The position numbers were made by a program, and so were the translations under genes. This document shows, one piece after another, positions 18,108 to 26,544 of a stretch of DNA of 64,000 bases. The notes under the pieces were generated by a model. The model saw only the letters and a list, made by a program, of their open reading frames with translations. It ran no database searches and was not told where the DNA came from. Numbering within the stretch: the first letter of the stretch is position 1; each line of letters opens with the position of its first letter. Source of the stretch: Mesorhizobium sp. CA14 (GTDB taxonomy: Bacteria > Pseudomonadota > Alphaproteobacteria > Rhizobiales > Rhizobiaceae); NCBI RefSeq assembly GCF_020165195.1, contig NZ_JAIUHR010000003.1, forward strand, positions 186,001 through 250,000, in the 5' to 3' direction.

Positions 18108-18692
18108 TCACGTTAAATCCGCGTTCAGTTGCGACGGCAAATCCTTGGATCGCTCGATCGAGAAATGCAGGCCGGCGAACGATCCGGACTCGGTGAACCA
18201 CCAGTCGACCGATCCGCCGAGTTCCTCAGCCAGGGTTCGGACCCGCCGCCGCTCAGGACGCTCCTGGGAGTCCGCCGCCGTCGAGCGGCTGCTTCTGACC
18301 AGGCAGCGCACATTGCCGCCCCATCCACTCAAAGTAACCGCGATAGCTCCTCGCCGGCCCTTGAGATTGTGGCGCGCCGCGCTGCGGACCAGCTCGGATA
18401 GGATCAGTCCCACCCGCCGGCAACAAGCGGCGTCTAGCCGTATCTCGTCCGTCTTGACGCTGAGCCGAACTCGCAGCTGCTCCGACAGAGCCGCACATAT
18501 GCTTCCCACGTGGCCACCAAGGTCCATGGTCCCATCATCAGTCGGAATCACCGGAGCCCGGCGGGCCGAGGGTGTTGCGCGCATCCGCTGCGCCGCCATG
18601 CTCAGTGCAAGCATTGCGACCGCGTCGCCGCGCAAGGCTGCCAATCGCAACTGGCGGGGTGTAGTGCGCGTACTGGTCGTGACAAGTTGCAT
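18108..18692 (-). CDS. Histidine-kinase-like ATPase domain protein lacking a sensor domain
   Basis: 194 residues with GAAGGATCC before the ATG at 18692. The first 45 residues are basic and Ala/Met rich (TPRQLRLAALRGDAVAMLALSMAAQR). The rest has the features of a GHKL ATPase: an N-box-like ILSELVRSAARHN and then LSGWGGNVRCLVRSS where the G1 box would be, ending LAEELGGSVDWWFTESGSFAGLHFSI. The usual acidic DxGxG G1 motif is not evident, so ATP binding may be weak or lost. Its nearest relatives are HWE/LytS-type kinase cores. It may be an accessory or a degenerate kinase. Boxes 4 and 5 lie upstream. Confidence 0.6.
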   Translation of the reverse strand: MQLVTTSTRTTPRQLRLAALRGDAVAMLALSMAAQRMRATPSARRAPVIPTDDGTMDLGGHVGSICAALSEQLRVRLSVKTDEIRLDAACCRRVGLILSELVRSAARHNLKGRRGAIAVTLSGWGGNVRCLVRSSRSTAADSQERPERRRVRTLAEELGGSVDWWFTESGSFAGLHFSIERSKDLPSQLNADLT

Positions 18693-18786
18693 AACGGATC
18701 CTTCGCAAAGTCCGCGCCATCGACGGAATTGTCGCGTGGTGCTCGATCCACTCAGAGCAGAGGCGATCCTGCTGATCTATTGCGCC

Positions 18787-18808
18787 AAGGTATCGCCGAT
18801 ACCTAAGG
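18787..18808. promoter_or_regulatory. GTATCGGCGATAC palindromic box, copy 4
   Basis: CCAAGGTATCGCCGATACCT is a perfect core palindrome with extended pairing (AAGGTATC against GATACCT). It is about 105 bases upstream of the minus-strand gene at 18692 and about 180 bases upstream of the plus-strand gene at 18976. Confidence 0.6.
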
Positions 18809-18885
18809 CGAATGCGCCTGGGCCGGCCTTCTTCACTTCGGGCTTGGCTAGATCACTCCCCACTGAACGATATCGTCGAGACGAT

Positions 18886-18904
18886 AGTATCGCCGATACG
18901 TAGG
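18886..18904. promoter_or_regulatory. GTATCGGCGATAC palindromic box, copy 5
   Basis: AGTATCGCCGATACGTAGG has the same core and lies about 83 bases before the GTG start at 18976, or about 200 bases before the divergent gene at 18692. With copy 4 it makes the only tandem pair in the window. Confidence 0.6.
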
Positions 18905-18975
18905 TCCAATCGAAGTGCACGAACTTGAGCGGTAACTGACAAGCGTCTCGCAATTATTTGCCAAAGGAGGTTTCA

Positions 18976-19812
18976 GTGGACGCCAAGACAATCGCTTCAC
19001 AAATTCGCCTGGTCCGATACACGGCCGCTTGCTGGCGTGTCACCTTCAACAACCCGCCACTCAATGTCATGGGACCGGAGATGGTGCGGCAGTTCCAGGC
19101 CACGATCGACGCCATCGAGGCTGACGGTGACGTCAGGGTCGTGGTCTTCGACAGCGCGGCCGAAGATTTCTTCCTGAACCATTCAGACTTCATGGCCCCT
19201 CTGGAAGAGATGACCTCGATGTCACCCGGACCGACGGGCTTGCCGCCCTGGCCCGATTTCCTCGTGCGCCTTACGCGTGCCCCTGTGGTTTCGATCGCGC
19301 TGATCCGTGGGCGCGCGACTGGCAACGGCAGCGAGCTGCTGCTTTCCTGCGACATGAGCTTCGCCAGCAAGGAGAAGACGATCATCTCGCAGTGGGAAGT
19401 CGGCGTGGGCATGGTGGCTGGCGGCGGGCCGATGGCTCGGCTGCCTAACCTTATCGGGCGAAATCGCGCCATGGAGGTGCTGCTGAGCTCGGAGGACATT
19501 TCCGCCGACAAGGCGGAAGCCTACGGCTACATCAACCGGGCGCTTCCCGACGCTGAACTCGACGCCTACGTTGAAGCGCTCGCCACCCGCATCTCCGGCT
19601 TCGACAAGTGGGCCATCGGCCAGACCAAGCGGCTGGTGAATACCAGCTTGCCGCCGGATGTCGAACTCGGCGCCGGATGGGAGGCCTGTATCGCCTCGCT
19701 CGGGCGGCCCGCCGCGCAGAGTGGCATCAAAGCCCTGACTGCCAAAGGCTTCCAAACGCCCGGCGATGTTGAAAATCGGCTGGGGTTCCACCTCGGCGAG
19801 CTGCCTCGCTAG
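18976..19812 (+). CDS. Enoyl-CoA hydratase/isomerase (crotonase) family protein
   Basis: The start is GTG 18976 because AGGAGG at 18965-18970 is well placed; an upstream ATG at 18958 would include that site. 278 residues. The crotonase fold shows in RVTFNNPPLNVMGPEMVRQF, VVVFDSAAEDFFLNHSD (first oxyanion loop, with NHS replacing the common AGAD) and GRATGNGSELLLSCDMSFAS (second loop). The Glu positions SELLL and WEVGVG are present. Crotonases act on acyl-CoA thioesters (hydration, isomerisation, C-C cleavage); the altered first loop makes the exact reaction uncertain. It is 34 bases upstream of the HbpS-like gene and forms an operon with it. Box 5 lies upstream. Confidence 0.85.
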   Translation: MDAKTIASQIRLVRYTAACWRVTFNNPPLNVMGPEMVRQFQATIDAIEADGDVRVVVFDSAAEDFFLNHSDFMAPLEEMTSMSPGPTGLPPWPDFLVRLTRAPVVSIALIRGRATGNGSELLLSCDMSFASKEKTIISQWEVGVGMVAGGGPMARLPNLIGRNRAMEVLLSSEDISADKAEAYGYINRALPDAELDAYVEALATRISGFDKWAIGQTKRLVNTSLPPDVELGAGWEACIASLGRPAAQSGIKALTAKGFQTPGDVENRLGFHLGELPR

Positions 19813-19845
19813 GCAATCACCAAACGTTCAGAAAGGATGACTCTC

Positions 19846-20256
19846 ATGGATCTGCTCATGACAGCCAAGAAGCTGGCCGAGCGCGTAGAGGCTGAAGCAA
19901 TCAAAGCCAAGATTCCGGTAGCCGTCTGCATTGTCGACGTCCATGGCAACCTCGTGCTCCAGCATCGCATGAACGGCGCCCCGCTGTTCTCACTCGAGAT
20001 ATCGGAGCGGAAGGCCTACACCTCGGCCCTGGTGCGGATGCGCACGATTGATCTGCTGACATTGGTGCAGCCTGGTCAATCGCTCTACGTGCTCCCTTCG
20101 GTTGGTGGCGGCCGCTTCTGCCCCATGGGTGGCGGCGTCCCGTTGACCGAGAAGGGCGAGGTGTACGCTGGTATCGGCGTCAGCGGCGGAACGGCCGAGG
20201 AAGACGTGGCTATCGTTGAAGCTGCTCTGCAGGAGCGCGCCCAGGTGGCTGCTTGA
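19846..20256 (+). CDS. GlcG/HbpS-family heme-binding-like protein
   Basis: 136 residues from ATG 19846, with GAAAGGA 8 bases before; the ATG at 19837 overlaps that site. The sequence runs LMTAKKLAERVEAEAIKAKIPVAVCIVDVHGNLVLQHRMNGAP, KAYTSALVRM, VLPSVGGGRFCPMGGGVPL and GVSGGTAEEDVAIVEAAL. These are the hallmarks of the GlcG/HbpS (DUF336) family, whose members bind heme or cobalamin-like cofactors or act beside glycolate and diol metabolism genes. There is no signal peptide, so it is cytosolic. It follows the crotonase gene closely and probably shares its substrate pathway. The function is not defined beyond family. Confidence 0.85.
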   Translation: MDLLMTAKKLAERVEAEAIKAKIPVAVCIVDVHGNLVLQHRMNGAPLFSLEISERKAYTSALVRMRTIDLLTLVQPGQSLYVLPSVGGGRFCPMGGGVPLTEKGEVYAGIGVSGGTAEEDVAIVEAALQERAQVAA

Positions 20257-20397
20257 TCGAAGAAGGATGAGTCTTGCTCGCCGGCCGCCCGGCGGGCAGA
20301 CGAGACCCTGTGTGGCTTTTTGGCGGCGAGGCCGTGAAGTCAATAATCATTCGCCGTTCTACGCCCTGCACGTCTGGATTTTGATGGAGACAGGTTC

Positions 20398-20511
20398 GTG
20401 AAACTCCACTGGCCACCCACGATCTGCAACATCACCGATCGTCTTGCTGTCAGGGGCGCGAACATCTCCATCGACGGCGAGTGCGTCGATTTGAGGCCGA
20501 GGCAGCCATGA
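20398..20511 (+). CDS. Possible 37-residue leader or small protein coupled to the efflux operon
   Basis: A GTG at 20398 with GGAGACAGG upstream opens 37 codons (VKLHWPPTICNITDRLAV...) ending in TGA at 20509-20511, which overlaps the ATG at 20508 of the membrane-fusion gene (ATGA). The good ribosome site and the coupling suggest it is translated and helps set translation of the next gene. I know no family for it. It could equally be a chance ORF. Confidence 0.4.
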   Translation: MKLHWPPTICNITDRLAVRGANISIDGECVDLRPRQP

Positions 20512-21602
20512 GCCGAGTTCGCAGGATCGCAATCGTCATCGTTGTCCTTTTCGTGACATCGCTGGCGGCTTCGTGGGGCTGGCAGTGGTTCACAATAGGC
20601 CGCTTCGAGGAAACGACTGACAACGCATATCTGCGTGGAGACATCACCAGTATCGCTCCGAAGCTCGCCGGTTATGTGGTGGAGGTCGACGTAGATGACA
20701 ACGCGAGTGTTTTGAAGGGCGCTGTCCTGTTTCGAGTCGACGACAACGATTATCGGGCCAAGGTGGAGCAGGCGAAGGCCAACGCCGCCGCCAGGAAGGC
20801 GGAAGTTGACAACATCGTGGCCACCTCTGCATTGCAGAAGGCCTTGATCGTGCAGGCCGACGCGCAGAGGCAATCAGCTGCAGCCGATCTGCAGTTTGCG
20901 CGCTCCAACCTCGACCGCTACGTCACCCTGCAGAGGAACGGGACCGCGAGCGATCAGAAACTGCAAGATGCGCAGGCGGCTTATGACAAAGCAAAAGCAT
21001 CGGTGGATGGCGCAGACGCCAATGTTTTGGCTCAAAGGCTGAAGTTAGACGTCCTGGGTGCACAGTTGGCCAGCGCGGAAGCAGCCCAATCACAGGCGGA
21101 GGCTGCGCTCGACCTAGCTATGCTCGACCTGTCCAACACGGTGGTGAAGGCCCCGATCGACGGAATTGTTGGTAATCGTCAGATACGTGTCGGGCGATAT
21201 GTCACTGCGGGTACTGCGGCGTTGGACATTGTTCCTGTAAAAGACGTTTGGATTGTCGCGAATTTTAAGGAAACGCAGCTAGAGCAGGTAAACATAGGGC
21301 AACGGGTACGTGTGACTGTCGACGAGTATCCAGACCTCGAAATTGACGGCGTCGTCGACAGCTTCTCTCCCGGCAGTGGTGCGGCATTTAGCCTGCTGCC
21401 GCCGGACAACGCCACGGGAAATTTCATCCGCGTCGTTCAGCGCGTGCCGGTCAAGATCAGGATAATGCGCAACCCCTTGCCCGGCCGCCTGGTTCCTGGC
21501 CTTTCGGCTCGTGTTGCTATCGCCGTCAGCGCCGGAGACACTTGGGCGGCGGCGCTGAAACCACAGACCGGCGGAATCGCGAACGGACAACCAATACAGT
21601 GA
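20508..21602 (+). CDS. EmrA/HlyD-type membrane fusion protein
   Basis: 364 residues. A single N-terminal membrane helix (RIAIVIVVLFVTSLAASWGW) is followed by the TTDNAYLRGDITSIAPKLAGYV motif typical of EmrA, then a long coiled coil (about 75-190, YRAKVEQAKANAAARKAEV...ASVDGADANVLAQRLKLDVLGAQLASAEAAQ) and a second lipoyl half (VVKAPIDGIVGNRQIRVG). The C-terminal barrel includes VANFKETQLEQVNIGQRVRVTVDEYPD. It bridges an inner-membrane MFS pump to an outer-membrane channel. The stop overlaps the GTG of the MFS gene. Together they probably export a toxic or signalling compound; no TolC-like gene is present nearby. Confidence 0.9.
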   Translation: MSRVRRIAIVIVVLFVTSLAASWGWQWFTIGRFEETTDNAYLRGDITSIAPKLAGYVVEVDVDDNASVLKGAVLFRVDDNDYRAKVEQAKANAAARKAEVDNIVATSALQKALIVQADAQRQSAAADLQFARSNLDRYVTLQRNGTASDQKLQDAQAAYDKAKASVDGADANVLAQRLKLDVLGAQLASAEAAQSQAEAALDLAMLDLSNTVVKAPIDGIVGNRQIRVGRYVTAGTAALDIVPVKDVWIVANFKETQLEQVNIGQRVRVTVDEYPDLEIDGVVDSFSPGSGAAFSLLPPDNATGNFIRVVQRVPVKIRIMRNPLPGRLVPGLSARVAIAVSAGDTWAAALKPQTGGIANGQPIQ

Positions 21603-23218
21603 CCCACCTTGTCGAAAAGCGGTCGGCGCAGCACCTTCTCGACGCGCGGCTGCGCGCTTTATCCGTAACAGGCGCTGTTGTACTGGCCGCGCTCATGGAT
21701 GCGATCGCATCCACTGCTCTGTCCATCGGCCGGATCGGCCTGCTTGGCGACACCCACGCAACGCCGGACGGACTGGCGATGATCGATATTGTTTTCATCG
21801 CCGCTAAGCTGACTTCCTTCCTTGTCGCTCCACTCCTTGTCAGAGCGGTCAGGCCTACTGCCTGCTTGCGCGCAGGGGCTGTCATCCTTCTTCTGGCCTC
21901 CGCTGCAATGACATTGTCGGCCGATCTCGTCTGGATTTGCGTCTGCCGCGTTGCCCAGGGGCTGGCCGGTGGCACAATCCTGGTCGCCGGCCAGACCTTA
22001 CTGTTTTTACGGTTTCCGCATCGACACCAGCCGGTCGTTCAGGCCGTTTTTGCTACAGGCGCCGTGATGGCTCCGACGACAATCACGCCTGCTCTCCATG
22101 GTTGGCTCGTCGACCATCTCACCTGGGACTGGATATTTCTGGCCAACATTCCGCTGGGCCTCGCCTCCCTTATCCTGCTGGCGGCGGAGGGTGACGCGAC
22201 ATTTTGGCGAGATGCCAAGCTTCCTATCCGCAGGGTAATTTTGCTTGGCATCGGTACCACGCTTTTGACCTACGTCCTGCTGCAGGGCAGCAGGTTCAAT
22301 TGGTTCGATGACACCGACATTGCTGTCCTTGCCGCGCTCGGTGTCATGTCTGTCGGCCTTCTGGCTATCGGCGAAATCGGGTTCCGTCCACGAGGCTCTT
22401 TGTTGCCGATCTCGCCACTTGGCGATCCGGACTTCCGCTTCGGACTTCTCGCCAGCCTGCTTGCTGGCTTTGCCCTTTCTGGCAGCGCCTATCTCATTCC
22501 CACTTTTGCCCTGACCGTGCTCGATTTCACCGCCACGGGCGCGGGAGTGCTTCTGCTGCCCAGCGGAGCCGCGCTTGCGCTGGCACTTCTGCTGTCGGGC
22601 CTTCTGATCGAAAAGGCGGGGATACGTGCGATCATGCTTGCTCCATTCGGAATTTTGCTCTTCGCCGGAGCCATGTGGCTGCTGTCTGGTTCGACGAGCG
22701 GCAGCGGTTCGGCGGACCTGGCCGTTCCGTTGCTCCTGCGCGGACTCGGTCTTGGTCTTCTGTTCATGGCGTTGACGATGATCACCCTCCAGGGGCTTGC
22801 GGCCGACGCGCTTCCGTTCGGCATTGGCCTGTTCAATTTTGGCAAGCAGGTTGGTGGTTTGGCCGGCACGGCCCTTCTGCAAACATATATTGACCACCAG
22901 AATGCGTATAACCGGACGATACTGGTTGCCCACGTTTTCAGTGGCGATCCCGCGGCTGACCAGCGCTTGAGGGCTGCTGCGAGCGCTTTGGCGTCAAACG
23001 GTGTCGACAGCACTGCATCGACAAAGGGAGCGGTCTTATTGTTGCAGCACGCGCTCGACAGGCAGGCCGCGGTTATCTCTTTCGATGAAGCTTTCTTCTC
23101 TTTCGTCCTGCTGTTCGCGGTCGCCGCGCCGTTTCTCATTCTGGCTAAGCGATTGCTCGGCCTCGGAGCCGTCAGGCGCAACCGGACAGCCGCGCATAAG
23201 CAAGACATGCTTCGGTGA
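21599..23218 (+). CDS. DHA2-family MFS efflux pump (EmrB-like)
   Basis: 539 residues from GTG 21599, which overlaps the stop of the fusion-protein gene (GTGA). The protein is strongly hydrophobic, about 14 helices, with the motif-C-like ATGAVMAPTTITPALHGWL and WDWIFLANIPLGLASLIL, the usual DHA2 signature after helix 5. An in-frame upstream extension to 21542 lies inside the fusion-protein gene and is unlikely. It probably works with the membrane fusion protein as a drug/H+ antiporter. The first helix region lacks the common LDxTIVNVALP and reads LMDAIASTALSIGRI, so substrate and coupling could differ from classic EmrB. Confidence 0.88.
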   Translation: MTHLVEKRSAQHLLDARLRALSVTGAVVLAALMDAIASTALSIGRIGLLGDTHATPDGLAMIDIVFIAAKLTSFLVAPLLVRAVRPTACLRAGAVILLLASAAMTLSADLVWICVCRVAQGLAGGTILVAGQTLLFLRFPHRHQPVVQAVFATGAVMAPTTITPALHGWLVDHLTWDWIFLANIPLGLASLILLAAEGDATFWRDAKLPIRRVILLGIGTTLLTYVLLQGSRFNWFDDTDIAVLAALGVMSVGLLAIGEIGFRPRGSLLPISPLGDPDFRFGLLASLLAGFALSGSAYLIPTFALTVLDFTATGAGVLLLPSGAALALALLLSGLLIEKAGIRAIMLAPFGILLFAGAMWLLSGSTSGSGSADLAVPLLLRGLGLGLLFMALTMITLQGLAADALPFGIGLFNFGKQVGGLAGTALLQTYIDHQNAYNRTILVAHVFSGDPAADQRLRAAASALASNGVDSTASTKGAVLLLQHALDRQAAVISFDEAFFSFVLLFAVAAPFLILAKRLLGLGAVRRNRTAAHKQDMLR

Positions 23219-23325
23219 TGCCACATCTACTGCGAAATTCGGGTTTCACACATTCATCGCATGCCGAGCGAAAACTCAGAGTTTGCGATCCTTTCCGCTC
23301 CACCTCCGGCGAGACACGGCGTCTT

Positions 23326-23680
23326 CTAAATTAGCTTTGAAAAAACTCTATCGAGCGCCTCCACGAGAGCGGCTTCGCTAATTGGCTTGAATAGACATGC
23401 AACCGCGTCCCGACCGCCTAGTAACGGGCGGATCGACTCGTCTCGATGTGCCCTAATGAACACCACCGGAATATCGTGGCCGTGACGCCTGAGCTCGGTT
23501 CTCAGTTCGGCCACCGTCATATCGGGCATTGCGATGTCGAGGATTAGGCATCGCGTCTTTCGAGGTCTTTCGAGGGGAGAAATGCCTGTGCGGAGGGAAA
23601 GGCCTGAACGGGTAACCGAGCACTTTCAGCAGATCAGGCAAAGACTCGCGCACAGACTCGTCATCATCGATGATTGTCAC
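23326..23680 (-). pseudogene. Receiver-domain gene with two frameshifts, partner of kinase C
   Basis: A GTG at 23680 starts IIDDDESVRESLPDLLKVLGY, as in the intact receivers at 3441-3815 and 12320-12694. A frameshift follows at CCCGTTCAGGCC: the expected AFPSAQAFLPS lies in the next frame. A second shift near 23550 returns to a frame with RCLILDIAMPDMTV...VVFIRAHRDES...CLFKPISEAALVEAL. The 5' end is only 9 bases after the kinase stop. As written the gene cannot make a full receiver. A sequencing error would have to occur twice to explain it. Confidence 0.8.
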
Positions 23681-23689
23681 GAGGGGCGC

Positions 23690-26098
23690 TTAGGCATTGG
23701 GGCTTCCTTCGTGGGATGCCTTCGCTCCTTGTGGCGTGTGCCCTGCGGGCTCGGTTGGAACAACCTGCACCGCAGGCTGCGGGATCGCGAACGAGAAGCT
23801 CGCCCCCGTGTCGGCGTTTCGGCTTGCCCAGATGCGGCCGCGGTGATGCTCGATGATTGACCGACTGACAGATAGACCGATGCCCATGCCGGTCGGCTTG
23901 GTCGTATAGAACGCGTCAAAGGCTCTATTGATACTCTCCGGGTCGATACCTACGCCGTTGTCCTTTACCGTCAGTTTCACTTGACCGTCTTCGTCCATTG
24001 CGGTGCTGAGTGTGACGCGCCTCGGTCGATCCTCGATCTCGCTCACAGCATCAGCCGCGTTAAGAAGAAGGTTCAACACGACCTGCTGAAGCTGCACACG
24101 GTCGCCAACGATCTTCGGCAGGTCAGGCGCGAGATCAACCTCGAGGTCCACCCGTCCTCGCCGCAACTCGATGGTCGTCAGTGCGAGCAAATCTCGCACA
24201 GCCTCGTTGAGGTCGACTGACTCGGTGGTCTCACTTTTTTTGCTGAACAAGGCGCGCAGCTTGCTGACGACTTCGGCGGCGCGATTGCCATCGCGGATTG
24301 TGCGCCGCGCGGTTTCGCGCGCGCCCTCGATATCTGGCGGATTGGACGCGAGCATGCGCAGTCCGGTGCTGGCGTTAGTAATGATACCCGAAAGCGGCTG
24401 GTTAACTTCATGAGCGATCGACGCCGTCATCGCCCCAAGGGTGCTGACCCTCGAGACGTACGCCAATTCTGTGCGCAGCTCGTTGACAGCCTCCTCGGCC
24501 AATCTCCGCTCTGTAATGTCCTGCATGGTGCCAACGAAGATCTTCTGCCCGTCAACTTGAGTGTCCGGGCGCGATTCTGTGCGCAGATATTTGACGCGGC
24601 CGTCGGGCATGCGGAGTCGAACGTCGTAATCGTGATCCACAATACCGGCCTGCGCCTCTGCAAGCTTAGTCGTCAGCAGCGGGATGTCGTCGGGATGGAC
24701 CCGGGTGGCGATCTGCTCAACGGTAATCGGCACGCTCGAATCGAACTCGAAGATCCGGTAGAGTTCTTCCGAAAAGAACGTGATCTCCCTTGTCGCTAAG
24801 ATCCACACGAAACTTCCGGTGGAGCTCACGCGCTGCGCATGCGCGAGCGAGGCTTCGCTTTTCACCAACTCGTCTTCGGCGCGTTTGCGATCCTCGATGT
24901 CAGTATTGATGCCGTACCACCTGACGACCGCTCCGGTTTCGTCGCGTAGTGGGCTCGCTCGGAAGATGAACCACCTGTATTTGGCGTCGGCACCGCATAG
25001 CCGCGCCTCGCACTCGGCGCTCGAGCCGGTCTCCCGGGCTTTCTCCAATGCGGCACCCAATCGCTGCAAATCCTCTGGATGCACTGCCGACGTCCAGCCC
25101 CAGTCCGCTAAGTCGTCGAGCGATCGCCCGACATAGTCGAGATAGTGCTGATTGAAGAAGTCGGCCGCGCCGTCTGGATGTGCTGACCAGGCCAATGCCG
25201 GGATGGCATCGACGGTGACTTGCAGGTTGCGCTCGCTGGCCGCGAGGGCTTGCTCAGCATGCTTGCGATCGTCGATGTCAATCATCAGACAGTACCAGCG
25301 GATGATGCGTCCATCGGCATCTTTGGCTGGGAGACCACGGACCTGGAACCAGCGATACGCCCCGTCGAAGCGCCGCAGTCGCGTTTCCGTGTCGATCGGA
25401 CGTCCTGAATGGAAAGATCCCCTCAGGACTTCAACGTGGTGTTCGACATCGGCGGGATGGACCGTGCCGTTCGTCGGCCAGTTCGAAAATTCCTCGATCG
25501 TCTGGCCGAGATATTCAAGGAACTGGGCGTTGACGTCTTCGGCGGCACCGCTCGGCGCGAAGGTGGCGATCAGGCCGGGGGTGGTGTTCACCGCTAGCCG
25601 GAGTTGACCCTCGCTTTCGCGCAGCGCTAGCTCCGCCTTTTTCTGATCATCGATGTCGGTCAGCACCCCATACCAGCGGAGGATGCGGCCATCGGCGTCT
25701 CGCAACGGATTGTTGCGGACCTGGAACCATCGATAGACGCCATCGAATCGTCGTATCCGAGTTTCGAACCGGCTTTCTCGATCCAGGGTCATGAACGTTC
25801 GGAAGTACTTCAACGTCCCACCGAAGTCGTCGGGATGGACCATATCGGTCGTCGTCCATTGCTTCAGTATCTCAAGCGTGTACCCGAGATATCCCAGAAG
25901 CCGTTTGTTTGCGTCCATGATTCCTGTCTCTGGAGAGACTACGATAATGCCCGCTGGAAGGGTGTCGAGCGTCAGGCGCAGCTCACTTTCACTGGCCCGA
26001 AGCGCGTCCTCCGCAAACCGTCGCTCGGCCACTTCGCGATGGAGTGCTTCGTTAGCGCGAGCGAGATCCGCCGTAAGTTGAGGTATGTCCATTTCCAT
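23690..26098 (-). CDS. Multi-PAS sensor histidine kinase, paralogue C
   Basis: About 802 residues from ATG 26098 (MEMDIPQLTADLARANEAL). The frame stays open to 26188, but neither site has a strong ribosome signal, so the start is uncertain. After a short coiled coil come four PAS repeats (about 40-160, 165-290, 290-415, 420-540). Several have the HPDD or HPED turn and YRWFQVR or YRWFIFR strands. The core has the phospho-His in ASIAHEVNQPLSG, N-box NLLLNAADAV, and G-boxes DNGVGID and GMGIGLSVSRS. There is no membrane helix. Its cognate receiver is broken, so it may signal through the regulator of operon A or be in decay. Confidence 0.88.
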   Translation of the reverse strand: MEMDIPQLTADLARANEALHREVAERRFAEDALRASESELRLTLDTLPAGIIVVSPETGIMDANKRLLGYLGYTLEILKQWTTTDMVHPDDFGGTLKYFRTFMTLDRESRFETRIRRFDGVYRWFQVRNNPLRDADGRILRWYGVLTDIDDQKKAELALRESEGQLRLAVNTTPGLIATFAPSGAAEDVNAQFLEYLGQTIEEFSNWPTNGTVHPADVEHHVEVLRGSFHSGRPIDTETRLRRFDGAYRWFQVRGLPAKDADGRIIRWYCLMIDIDDRKHAEQALAASERNLQVTVDAIPALAWSAHPDGAADFFNQHYLDYVGRSLDDLADWGWTSAVHPEDLQRLGAALEKARETGSSAECEARLCGADAKYRWFIFRASPLRDETGAVVRWYGINTDIEDRKRAEDELVKSEASLAHAQRVSSTGSFVWILATREITFFSEELYRIFEFDSSVPITVEQIATRVHPDDIPLLTTKLAEAQAGIVDHDYDVRLRMPDGRVKYLRTESRPDTQVDGQKIFVGTMQDITERRLAEEAVNELRTELAYVSRVSTLGAMTASIAHEVNQPLSGIITNASTGLRMLASNPPDIEGARETARRTIRDGNRAAEVVSKLRALFSKKSETTESVDLNEAVRDLLALTTIELRRGRVDLEVDLAPDLPKIVGDRVQLQQVVLNLLLNAADAVSEIEDRPRRVTLSTAMDEDGQVKLTVKDNGVGIDPESINRAFDAFYTTKPTGMGIGLSVSRSIIEHHRGRIWASRNADTGASFSFAIPQPAVQVVPTEPAGHTPQGAKASHEGSPNA

Positions 26099-26544
26099 TT
26101 GGCCGCCTGTCTCCCGTCGAAGCCTTCGGCCGCGTAGGATTCCAGGCTGCTCCTGGGCGGCAGTCGCCACAAATGCCGACCCCGGCATGACCGGCCAATT
26201 CGGTACACCCGCCAGCAGCGCTAGGCAACTTCAGGAAGCTCCCGCCTTGAGCACCAAATCAAATTATCATAGGTGGCACTCGTCGCACGACCGTTGGTCG
26301 CTGGACCCGAGGTGCTCGAACACGGTATGGCCCAACTGGCACGACAGAGTTAGCAGAGCGCAAGATTATTGCTTCCTCCGCGGGCCCGGCTCACCAACGA
26401 CCGCTCTCACGCGGCGCTTGGACGGATCGGACGTCGGGGATGCGGCGCAAGTCAATTCCACACTAGCCGCGACCTACGGCACCATTTACTCCACACTCGG
26501 TCCACGGCGGGATGGGCCCTCTCCACCACCGCTGGCGAATATAT
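26099..26544. other. Non-coding stretch between kinase C and carbonic anhydrase
   Basis: I see no supported gene. Short frames here lack ribosome sites and family features. The promoter for kinase C is presumably in this stretch, but I see no copy of the palindromic box. Confidence 0.4.

Noticed and set aside
20280..20305. GC-rich inverted repeat after the HbpS-like gene as a terminator
   Set aside because: It has a stem but no following T-tract, and transcription into the efflux operon is possible.
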